Assembly (NCBI RefSeq): GCF_016862575.1
Contig: NZ_BONF01000027.1
Span: forward strand, 109,998-173,997
Reading direction: 5' to 3'
Length of the DNA stretch: 64,000 nucleotides
Origin: Catellatospora bangladeshensis
Lineage (GTDB): Bacteria; Actinomycetota; Actinomycetes; Mycobacteriales; Micromonosporaceae
Position 1 is the stretch's first letter, and every line of letters starts with the position of its first letter. This document shows positions 27,137 to 33,859 of this stretch, one piece after another. Position numbers and translations under genes: made by a program. The notes beneath the pieces were generated by a model that was not told the DNA's origin, searched no databases, and saw nothing but the letters and a program-made list of their open reading frames with translations.

Positions 27137-27846
27137 GGCGCGCCGTGCACCCGATCGAGGCGGAGTCGTACCGCATCCTGCGGCGCGAGGCGGCGACCGC
27201 GGACCTGCCGCCGTACAGCAGGGATGTCGCGGAGCGGATCGTGCACACCACGGCCGACCCGGGCTGGGTGGCCGACCTGGTGCTGGACGAGGCGGCGCTG
27301 GCCGCCGGGGCCGCCGCGCTGGCGGCGGGCGCGCCGCTGGTGGTGGACGTGACCATGGTCGGCGCGGGGATCACCCGCTACCCGTCGCGCTGCCTGGTCG
27401 CCTCGGCACGGGCCGCGGAACTGGCCGCAGACCAGGGCGTCACCCGGTCGGCGGCGGCGGTGCGGCTGGCCGCGGCCGAGTCCGCCGAGGGTGCGGTATG
27501 GGCGGTCGGCAACGCCCCCACGGCCCTGTTCGAGCTGCTGCGGCTGGCCGCCGCCGGGCGGGTCGTCCCGGCGCTGGTGATCGGCCTGCCGGTCGGCTAC
27601 GTCGGTGCGGCCGAGTCGAAGGCGGCGCTGCGCGCCTCCGGCCTGCCCCAGCTGTCCAACGTCAGCGCGCGCGGCGGCTCGGCCGTGGCCGCCGCAGCCG
27701 TCAACGCGCTCCTTTACGGCGACCCCGTGCCGGATCGCAGTCGCGGGGAAACTGCACGCTCAACGTCGCCGCATCCAGCAGTTTCCCCGAAACCGCAGGC
27801 CGGAGGCGGCACCGCGCCGCAGTTCCCGGCAACCGGGCCGGGCTGA
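27133..27846 (+). CDS. cobH: Precorrin-8X methylmutase CobH with a repeat-derived C-terminus
   Basis: A 237-residue CobH/CbiC. It moves the methyl group from C11 to C12 to make hydrogenobyrinate. The catalytic His is probably H38 (ERIVHTTADP). VVDVTMVGAGI, ESAEGAVWAVGNAPTALFELL, GLPVGYVGAAESK and the closing GGSAVAAAAVNALL are family blocks. The normal protein should end near residue 205; the last 33 or so residues (SRGETARSTSPHP...) are encoded by a family B palindrome and low-complexity sequence. The ATG overlaps the ferredoxin stop as ATGA. Confidence 0.95.
   Translation: MRRAVHPIEAESYRILRREAATADLPPYSRDVAERIVHTTADPGWVADLVLDEAALAAGAAALAAGAPLVVDVTMVGAGITRYPSRCLVASARAAELAADQGVTRSAAAVRLAAAESAEGAVWAVGNAPTALFELLRLAAAGRVVPALVIGLPVGYVGAAESKAALRASGLPQLSNVSARGGSAVAAAAVNALLYGDPVPDRSRGETARSTSPHPAVSPKPQAGGGTAPQFPATGPG
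27743..27796. repeat. Family B palindrome at the 3' end of cobH
   Basis: Arms CGGGGAAACTGC (27744-27755) and GCAGTTTCCCCG (27778-27789) are perfect 12-bp complements; the right arm continues AAACCGC as in the intergenic copies. It is read in frame as the CobH C-terminal tail. Confidence 0.85.
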
Positions 27847-27861
27847 CGAGGCACTGACCCG

Positions 27862-27900
27862 CGGCAACCCACGTGTTGCCGAGGCAACCCCGAGGTTGCC
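27862..27900. repeat. Two small tandem hairpins between cobH and cbiX
   Basis: CGGCAAC/GTTGCCG (27862-27868, 27875-27881) and GGCAACC/GGTTGCC (27883-27889, 27894-27900). They could process or stabilise the mRNA. They are weak as terminators, and cbiX has its own AGGAGGAG site. Confidence 0.5.
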
Positions 27901-27935
27901 GAGCAGGACGATGCAGACCCCCAGGAGGAGAGACC

Positions 27936-28844
27936 GTGACCACCACCCCGCCCGCGCTGCTCATCGCCGGGCACGGCACGTCCGACGCCGACGGCGCGGA
28001 GGACTTCCGCGCGTTCACCGACCGGGTCGGCAAGCGCCTGGCCCCGCGCGGGGTGACCGTCGGCGGCGGGTTCATCGAGCTGTCCCCGCCGCCGCTGGGC
28101 GAGGCCGTGGCCGGGCTGGTCGCGGCCCGGCACCGCAGGCTGGCGGCGGTGCCGCTGATGCTGGTCGCGGCCGGGCACGCCAAGGGCGACATCCCGGCCG
28201 CGCTGGCCCGCGAGCAGCACCGGCATCCGGGGCTGGCGGTGGCGTACGGCCGCCCGCTCGGCGTGCACCCGGTGATCCTGGCGCTGCTGCGGGAGCGGCT
28301 GGCCGAGGCCGGGGCGGACGGCGCGACGACGGTGCTGCTGGTCGGCCGGGGTTCCACCGATCCGGACGCGAACGCCGAGGTGGCGCGGGCCGCCCGGCTG
28401 CTGGCCGAGACGACGGCGGTGGCCGGGGTGGAGTACGCCTTCGTCTCGCTCGCCGCGCCCGGGGTGCCCGCGGGCCTGGACCGCTGCGCGGCGCTGGGCG
28501 CGCGCCGGATCGTGGTGCTGCCCTACTTCCTCTTCACCGGCGTGCTGCCGCGCCGGGTCGCCGAGCAGGCCGCCGCGTGGGCGGGGACGCACCCGGACGC
28601 GGCCGTGCGCTGCGCGGCCGTGCTCGGCGACACGGACCAGCTCGCCGACCTGGTGATCGAGCGCTACGACGAGGCGCTGGCCGGCGACATCCGGATGAAC
28701 TGCGACTCGTGCGTGTACCGGGTCAAGCTGCCCGGGTTCGAGGAGCGGGTCGGGGCGGCCCAGACGCCGCACCATCACCCGGGCGACCACGGCCACGCAC
28801 ACCATCACCACGCGGACGGGCACCCGCCACACCATCACGGCTAG
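27936..28844 (+). CDS. cbiX: Sirohydrochlorin cobaltochelatase CbiX, long form
   Basis: A 302-residue two-domain chelatase. The first CbiX domain starts LLIAGHGTSDADGA; the second has VLLVGRGSTDPDANAE and VLPYFLFTGVL. The C-terminal MNCDSCVYRVKLPGFEERVG (Cys 256 and 259) is the redox-active metal-site motif of the long CbiX proteins. It is followed by a His-rich tail (HHHPGDHGHAHHHH) for metal storage. It inserts Co2+ into sirohydrochlorin, the early step of the anaerobic pathway, although CobN of the late pathway is also encoded here. GTG 27936 follows CAGGAGGAG. It is the last gene of the operon. Confidence 0.93.
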   Translation: MTTTPPALLIAGHGTSDADGAEDFRAFTDRVGKRLAPRGVTVGGGFIELSPPPLGEAVAGLVAARHRRLAAVPLMLVAAGHAKGDIPAALAREQHRHPGLAVAYGRPLGVHPVILALLRERLAEAGADGATTVLLVGRGSTDPDANAEVARAARLLAETTAVAGVEYAFVSLAAPGVPAGLDRCAALGARRIVVLPYFLFTGVLPRRVAEQAAAWAGTHPDAAVRCAAVLGDTDQLADLVIERYDEALAGDIRMNCDSCVYRVKLPGFEERVGAAQTPHHHPGDHGHAHHHHADGHPPHHHG

Positions 28845-28846
28845 CA

Positions 28847-28890
28847 CCCGGCGGACCCGGCCCCGTGGGCGCGGGGCCGGGTCCGCCGGG
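28847..28890. terminator. Bidirectional terminator hairpin after cbiX
   Basis: Perfect 19-bp arms (28847-28865, CCCGGCGGACCCGGCCCCG; 28872-28890) with a 6-base loop, filling the gap between the convergent cbiX and hydrolase genes. Confidence 0.9.
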
Positions 28891-28892
28891 GC

Positions 28893-30263
28893 TCAGCGGC
28901 CGACGCCCGAGGCGATCGCCTCGCGGAGGTTGGTGTGGGCGTCGGCGGGCAGCAGGTAGCCCGCGCCGACGTTCCGCAGGTCGGCGAGCACGACCTTGGC
29001 GACATAGCCGCCGCGGGTCGGGTACAGCCGGTCCAGCGTGGGCTCGTCGAAAGGCTGGTGGGAGCCGAACAGGAAGCAGAACGACTGGCCGGCGTTGTCG
29101 CCGGTGCCGACCGCGGTGGGCACGGTCACCTGCGAGTAGCGGATCCCGCCGAGGGCCAGGCCCAGGCCGTCGCGCGCCTTCGTGCCGTCCGCGTTGAACA
29201 CCAGCGGCTCGGCGACCGGCGGCGGGGTGCCGAAACGCACCCAGCGGACCAGGTGGTCGTACGCGGCGGCGGTGGCGTGGTGCACCGGGACGCGGCTGAA
29301 CGGGGGCAGCGCGCAGTCGTACACGGGCGCGGCGCCGAGGTCGCGGACCGAGATCGGGTTGCGGTACTCCTGCCCCCGCCAGCCGGAGTGCGCCCCTCCG
29401 GCCACCTCCCAGCGGCGGAACCGGCCGGTGTCCGGGGACGGGCGCACCGGTGTGCGTACGTCGGTCTCGGACAGCACCTGGAACACCGGCTCGTCGCCGA
29501 CGCGGGTCGGGGCGTTGCCGACGATGAACGCGTACCCGTCGAACACCGGCTCGACCCTGGGCAGGATGTGCTGGTAGTAGACGGTCATCCGGGCCGCCGA
29601 CTGGGACGCGCCGACGGCGAGCAGGGTGCGAACGTCCAGCCTGTCCAGCGGCGAGCCGGGCCCGCCGAGCGCCTTCGCGGCCTGGGCGAAGATGTCGTAC
29701 GACAGCTCGTCGGCGCGGTAGGCGCCGCCACCGGTGACGTCCAGCGTGCCGTACCGGGTGGGGCTCCAGGCCCGCAGCTGGTCGACGCCGACGCGCTGCG
29801 CGGAGACGCCGATCCAGGCGTACCCGGCCCGCATGATCGCCTCCCCGTTCCACAGCGCGTCGAGGTCGTAGCCGGCGGTCACGTTCTGCCACTCGACCAG
29901 GGCGGTGCCGTTGAAGGCGGGCCGGTGCGCGGGCCGCCGCACGATGATCCGGGTCCGGTACGGCACGTCGGTGGCGACCTGCACGCCGAGCTGGTCCCAG
30001 CCGTCGGCCACCCCGGACAGGTAGAACTCCTGCTCGACGTAGCCGTGCCGGGCCAGGTCGTCGGGCGTCGAGAAGAACGGGTAGGTCTCCTCCAGCACCG
30101 GGGACAGCCGGTCGCCGGGCACGGCGCCCGGGATCGGCGCGGACACCGTCGGCACGGCGGTCGGCGTGCGCGCGTCCTCGGCGTACCCGCTGCCGGACGG
30201 GATCAGAGCCACGGCGAGGGCGAGCGTGACGGCGGTGCCCAGCCTGCGCGGATGCTTCGTCAT
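28893..30263 (-). CDS. Exported alpha/beta-hydrolase domain protein
   Basis: A 456-residue secreted protein. The signal peptide covers about residues 1-27. The body matches the actinobacterial 'alpha/beta hydrolase domain' family (Abhydrolase_10-like). It has GTALVEWQNVTAGYDLDALW, AWIGVSAQRVGV, the nucleophile elbow VGASQSAARM, GAHSGWRGQEY and a late LPADAHTNLREAI. The substrate is unknown. The ATG at 30263 starts the signal peptide; a longer frame upstream has no signal and runs into the region before riboswitch 3. It converges on cbiX and is divergent from the cbtB riboswitch. Confidence 0.85.
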   Translation of the reverse strand: MTKHPRRLGTAVTLALAVALIPSGSGYAEDARTPTAVPTVSAPIPGAVPGDRLSPVLEETYPFFSTPDDLARHGYVEQEFYLSGVADGWDQLGVQVATDVPYRTRIIVRRPAHRPAFNGTALVEWQNVTAGYDLDALWNGEAIMRAGYAWIGVSAQRVGVDQLRAWSPTRYGTLDVTGGGAYRADELSYDIFAQAAKALGGPGSPLDRLDVRTLLAVGASQSAARMTVYYQHILPRVEPVFDGYAFIVGNAPTRVGDEPVFQVLSETDVRTPVRPSPDTGRFRRWEVAGGAHSGWRGQEYRNPISVRDLGAAPVYDCALPPFSRVPVHHATAAAYDHLVRWVRFGTPPPVAEPLVFNADGTKARDGLGLALGGIRYSQVTVPTAVGTGDNAGQSFCFLFGSHQPFDEPTLDRLYPTRGGYVAKVVLADLRNVGAGYLLPADAHTNLREAIASGVGR

Positions 30264-30371
30264 GCGGCCATGGTGGCCGCGGGCCCGGCCGCCCCGCATC
30301 GGCGATATCACCAGATCCGGGGTTTGACTCGCCCACGAGGACGCTGGCATGGTGGTTGCTACAAGTACACA

Positions 30372-30556
30372 TCAGACGACGGTGCGCAGGAACCCGGTGA
30401 GAATCCGGGACGGTCCCGCCACTGTGACCGGGGAGCGCCCCGCAACGAGCCACGGCCGCCCATGCGGCTGGAAGGCGCGGCACGCGCGACACGCCAACCA
30501 CCCGGGAGTCAGGACACTGACCCGTCGTTGTCCAGTTCGGGGCGGTGAACCCCGAG
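30372..30556 (+). promoter_or_regulatory. Cobalamin riboswitch 3 (upstream of cbtB)
   Basis: GCGCAGGAACCCGGTGAG, then AATCCGGGACGGTCCCGCCACTGTGA, and the B12 box AGTCAGGACACTGACC (30507-30522); the outer helix is GACGACGG/CCGTCGT. TCGGGG (30537-30542) pairs with CCCCGA (30550-30555) immediately before the Shine-Dalgarno GAAGGAGG, the same arrangement as riboswitches 1 and 2. Confidence 0.93.
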
Positions 30557-30569
30557 AAGGAGGTATGTC

Positions 30570-30797
30570 ATGGGTGCGTTGTCCACCCCTGTCGAGGCGA
30601 CCGGGGCCGCGACCCGGCTGCGGGACCAGCTCATCGCCGGTCTGCTGGTCGCGCTGGCGCTCTTCATCCTGTACGCGGTGTTCCTGGACCAGGGCGCGCT
30701 GCTGTCCCCGCTGTACGGGGAGCTCTCCCGCAGCGCGAACTACCTGCACGAGCTGTCCCACGACGGGCGGCACCTGTTCGCCGCGAACTGCCACTGA
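30570..30797 (+). CDS. cbtB: Cobalt transporter subunit CbtB
   Basis: A 75-residue CbtB protein. It has one transmembrane helix (about 22-43, LIAGLLVALALFILYAVFL) and a C-terminal His-rich metal-binding tail (YLHELSHDGRHLFAANCH) typical of CbtB. With CbtA it forms a predicted B12-regulated cobalt uptake system. It is the first gene after riboswitch 3, with GAAGGAGG before ATG; cbtA starts 11 bases downstream. Confidence 0.95.
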   Translation: MGALSTPVEATGAATRLRDQLIAGLLVALALFILYAVFLDQGALLSPLYGELSRSANYLHELSHDGRHLFAANCH

Positions 30798-30808
30798 GCG
30801 GGGCGGAC

Positions 30809-31537
30809 ATGTCCCTGCTCTCCCTGATGGGGCGGGGCGGGCTGGCCGGCGCGTGCGCCGGTGCCGCCTCCGCCCTGGTCTCGCTGGTGCTCGCCGAGCC
30901 GGTCATCGACCGGGCGATCGAGCTGGAGCACGCCTCCGCCGGCGAGGGCCACGGAGCGGAGCTGTTCAGCCGCGACACCCAGTACGCCGGCCTGCTGGTC
31001 TCGGTGGTCCTCACCGGGATGGCGATCGGCCTGCTGTTCGGCCTGGTCTACGCGGTGCTGCACCGCCGGGACCCGGCCGCCGACCCGTGGGGCCGGTCGC
31101 TGCGCCTGGCCGGGGCCGGGTTCCTGGGTGTGAGCCTGCTGCCTTTCCTGCGGTTCCCGACCAACCCGCCGGGCGTGGGCAGCGAGGCGACCCAGCAGGC
31201 CCGCACCGTGACCTGGCTGGCCGCGATCGCGATCGGGCTGGCCACGATGGCGGCGGCGGGGCTGCTGGCCCAGCGGCTGGCCCAGCGCGGCACGTTCCTG
31301 CCGGTGCGGCACCTGGCGCCGGTGGGCGTGGTGCTGCTCGGGCTGGCGCTGCTGTTCCTGCTGCCGTCCTCCGGCGACGCCATCGGCACACCGGCCGACC
31401 TGCTGTGGAGCTTCCGCGTGCTGTCGCTGCTGGCCTCGGCGGTGCTGTGGGCCGGGCTCGGCGTCGGGTTCGGGCTGGCGGGGCTGCGGGCCGCCACGGC
31501 CGCGGACGCCGCCGTGGCGACGCGGGCGGCCGCGTGA
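30809..31537 (+). CDS. cbtA: Cobalt transporter subunit CbtA
   Basis: A 242-residue membrane protein with about six helices. GRGGLAGACAGAASALVSLVLAEPVIDRAIELE (first helix and its Glu pair), RDTQYAGLL and the mid-membrane LPFLRFPTNPPGVG block are CbtA family marks. It forms the channel part of the predicted Co2+ importer with CbtB. ATG 30809 begins the protein after a weak GGGCGG. It overlaps the next gene as GTGA, so cbtB, cbtA and the 2Fe-2S gene form one riboswitch-controlled operon. Confidence 0.93.
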   Translation: MSLLSLMGRGGLAGACAGAASALVSLVLAEPVIDRAIELEHASAGEGHGAELFSRDTQYAGLLVSVVLTGMAIGLLFGLVYAVLHRRDPAADPWGRSLRLAGAGFLGVSLLPFLRFPTNPPGVGSEATQQARTVTWLAAIAIGLATMAAAGLLAQRLAQRGTFLPVRHLAPVGVVLLGLALLFLLPSSGDAIGTPADLLWSFRVLSLLASAVLWAGLGVGFGLAGLRAATAADAAVATRAAA

Positions 31538-31872
31538 AGGCCGGGATCACCGTGTGCCGCGACTGCTGCTGCGGCACGGACCGCAAGCATCCCGGCACCG
31601 ACCACGACGGGCAGCTGCGGCAGCTGGAGAAGGCGGGCGTGCGGGTACGCATCGCGACGTGCCTGGACGTGTGCGAGCACTCGAACGTGATGGTGGTGCA
31701 CCCGCGGCCGAGCGGGCGGCGGGCGGGCGGGCGCCCGGTGTGGCTGGGCGGGGTGCTCGACGAGACGGTGGTGGAGTACGTCGCCGCCTGGGCGGCCGCG
31801 GGCGGCCCCGGCGCCGCGGAGCTGCCGGTGGCGCTGATGCCGTACGTGATAGAGGCCCCCGGTCAGGCCTGA
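31534..31872 (+). CDS. 2Fe-2S thioredoxin-like ferredoxin-domain protein
   Basis: A 112-residue protein starting VKAGITVCRDCCCGTDRKHPG, then RIATCLDVCEHSNVMVV. Cys spacing (CRDCCCG and CLDVC) fits the thioredoxin-fold [2Fe-2S] ferredoxin family often beside cbtAB and cob genes. It may act as an electron carrier or a Co-handling protein; the role is not established. Its start overlaps cbtA (GTGA), placing it under riboswitch 3. Its 3' end overlaps the convergent DUF6790-like gene by ten bases. Confidence 0.85.
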   Translation: MKAGITVCRDCCCGTDRKHPGTDHDGQLRQLEKAGVRVRIATCLDVCEHSNVMVVHPRPSGRRAGGRPVWLGGVLDETVVEYVAAWAAAGGPGAAELPVALMPYVIEAPGQA

Positions 31873-32390
31873 GGCCGGACCGGGACCGCCGCGGCGTCCG
31901 CTGCTGGGGCGCCGCGGCGGTACATCACCAGCAGGATGATGGCCAGCAGCGGCATGAGGATGTCCGAGGGCAGCGCGTAGACGTTGGCGGGCGCGGTGTT
32001 GCCGTGGAACACCCACTGGTTGAAGTGGCCCCAGGCGTCGCCCCAGAACGAGATGGCCAGCGCGACCACGGCGGCGGTCAGCCAGGTGCCGCGCAGGCGC
32101 GGCCAGGCGCAGCCGATGGCCAGCACGGCGACCGCGAGATCGCCCCAGCCGACCTCCCACTGGAACATGGACTGGGTGTAGCCGATCTGCTCGGCGGTCT
32201 GGTCCGAGGTCGGTCCGATGTGACTGAGCCCGCCGAGCACCCCCCAGACGCCCGCCCCGCAGACCATGAGCCACAGCAGTGCCAGCTCGACGACCCGGTG
32301 CCTGGTCCGCCGGTGGTGGTGCTTGTCCACGGCGACGTGGATCAGCCAGCCGACGACGGTGGTGAACCAGATGGCAACGAAGAACGGCAT
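31863..32390 (-). CDS. DUF6790-like membrane protein
   Basis: A 175-residue protein with about four transmembrane helices (WFTTVVGWLIHVAV, LALLWLMVCGAGVWGVLGGL, LTAAVVALAISFWGDAWGHF, ILMPLLAIILLVMYR). The motif FQWEVGWGDLA followed by WGDAWGHFNQW resembles the DUF6790 family, whose function is unknown. Conserved Glu, Asp and His residues within helices could bind a metal or cofactor. It overlaps the 2Fe-2S gene tail to tail by ten bases, which is unusual for convergent genes. Confidence 0.7.
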   Translation of the reverse strand: MPFFVAIWFTTVVGWLIHVAVDKHHHRRTRHRVVELALLWLMVCGAGVWGVLGGLSHIGPTSDQTAEQIGYTQSMFQWEVGWGDLAVAVLAIGCAWPRLRGTWLTAAVVALAISFWGDAWGHFNQWVFHGNTAPANVYALPSDILMPLLAIILLVMYRRGAPAADAAAVPVRPQA

Positions 32391-32462
32391 CGCGCACCTC
32401 CCGGTGATGCCGACGCTACGCCGTGATCACCGGGTCTGTCCGGCATCTGGATGATCTCGCGC

Positions 32463-33434
32463 TCAGCTCACCCCGTAGAAGCGGCCGGCGCCCGAGTGCA
32501 GTTGCAGGGGGGAGACCAGCGCGGCGATGTCCCGGCTGATGTTGTCACCCTCGGGGTGCACCGCGGCCAGCTCCGACTGGTAGTCGAAGATCAGCTGAGT
32601 GAGCCGGAACGCCAGGTCGGCCGGCATGTCCTCGCGTACCACGATCAGGTTCGGCACGGCGACCACGGTGACGTCGGCGCTGAGCCCGTACATCGCCTTC
32701 GGGATCTTGCCGGGGGCGTAGATGTCCGGGTACGCCTTGCCCATGGTGAGGAACAGCTCCTCGGTGGGCAGCAGCGTGAACATGCCCGGCGACTGCGCGA
32801 ACAGCGCCTGCACGCCGACGGTGGGCAGGCCCGCCGCGTAGAACATGGCGTCCAGGTCACCGGCCCGCATCAGGTTGGCCATCTGCGACAGCGACGCCGA
32901 GACCTGCGTGATGTCGCGTTTGACGTCCAGCCCGGCCGCGCCCAGCAGCCGCAGCGCCACCAGCTCGGTGCCGGAGTTCTGCGGGCCGGTGGCCACGCGC
33001 TTGCCCTTGAGCTGCTTGATCGACGTGATGCCGGAGTTCGCGCGCACCACCAGGTGGGTGTAGCCGTTGAAGATGCGCGCCAGCGCCTTGAACTTCACCG
33101 GCTTGCCCTCGAACGAGCCCCTGCCCGCGGCGGCGTCGGCCGCCGTGTCGGCGAAGGTGAACGCGACCTGCACGTCGTCGCTCGCGAGGCGCAGCAGGTT
33201 CTCGCCCGCGCCGTTGGTCGGCGGGGCGAGCGCCTCGTAGCCCTCCAGGTGGCGGTTGACGATGTCGGCGTAACCGCCACCGATCTGGTTGAACACCCCG
33301 TTGGTGGGGCCGGTGCCGATGGTCAGGGTGCCGCCGTGCCAGGCCTGCGCCGTCGCCGCCGGGTCCTCCGTGCACGCGGCGAACGCGGGCAGCAGCAGCG
33401 CGCAGAGCAGCAGGCCCAGCCGGCGGCGCGTCAC
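32463..33434 (-). CDS. TAXI-family solute-binding lipoprotein
   Basis: A 323-residue TAXI (TRAP-associated extracytoplasmic immunogenic) binding protein. The lipobox LLPAFAACTED places a lipid-linked Cys at about residue 19. LTIGTGPTNGVFNQIGGGYAD, QLKGKRVATGPQNSGTELVALRLL and SAAPVG-like region 'MFYAAGLPTVGVQALF' are family blocks. It binds a small ligand, perhaps a dicarboxylate or amino acid. No TRAP membrane subunit is nearby. It is translationally coupled (GTGA overlap) to the roadblock gene upstream, so it may serve as a sensor for the NIT kinase rather than for transport; that is an inference. Confidence 0.85.
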   Translation of the reverse strand: MTRRRLGLLLCALLLPAFAACTEDPAATAQAWHGGTLTIGTGPTNGVFNQIGGGYADIVNRHLEGYEALAPPTNGAGENLLRLASDDVQVAFTFADTAADAAAGRGSFEGKPVKFKALARIFNGYTHLVVRANSGITSIKQLKGKRVATGPQNSGTELVALRLLGAAGLDVKRDITQVSASLSQMANLMRAGDLDAMFYAAGLPTVGVQALFAQSPGMFTLLPTEELFLTMGKAYPDIYAPGKIPKAMYGLSADVTVVAVPNLIVVREDMPADLAFRLTQLIFDYQSELAAVHPEGDNISRDIAALVSPLQLHSGAGRFYGVS

Positions 33435-33859
33435 CACTGCCCGCCCGCCCGTGCCTCCGGTTCCAGGGCGTACGCGACCCGGTGGGCGAGCAGCGCGGTC
33501 TCGTATCCGATCTGGCCCAGGTCGCACCCGGGCGCGGCGACGACGGCGAGGAACGCCCGGTCGCGTACCGCCATGATCATCAGTACGCCCTCGTCCATGT
33601 CCACCACCGTCTGGCGCACCTGGCCGCTGCTGAGGCAGCGCGCCGCGCCGATGGTGAGGCTGGCCATCCCGCTCGTGATGGCCGCGAGCTGGTCGGAGAG
33701 GTCCTGGCGCAGACCGTCGGAGTGCGCGATGGTCAGGCCGTCCACGGAGACGGCCAGCACGTAGGTCACGTCGGCGATGCGCTGGGAGAACGAGGTCAGC
33801 AGCCAGTCCAGGCCGCCGATCTCCTCGGCGCCGGTGACCTGCGCGGGGTTCTGAGTCAT
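33431..33859 (-). CDS. Roadblock/LC7-domain protein (MglB-like)
   Basis: A 142-residue roadblock protein. LDWLLTSFSQRIADVTYVLAVSVDGLTIAHS, then LAAITSGMASLTIGAARCL and VLMIMAVRDRAFLAVVA match actinobacterial conservon partners of NIT kinases. Such proteins usually regulate small Ras-like GTPases. Here the expected DUF742 and GTPase genes do not follow; a TAXI lipoprotein gene does. It overlaps the kinase gene as ATGA and the lipoprotein gene as GTGA. Confidence 0.93.
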   Translation of the reverse strand: MTQNPAQVTGAEEIGGLDWLLTSFSQRIADVTYVLAVSVDGLTIAHSDGLRQDLSDQLAAITSGMASLTIGAARCLSSGQVRQTVVDMDEGVLMIMAVRDRAFLAVVAAPGCDLGQIGYETALLAHRVAYALEPEARAGGQW

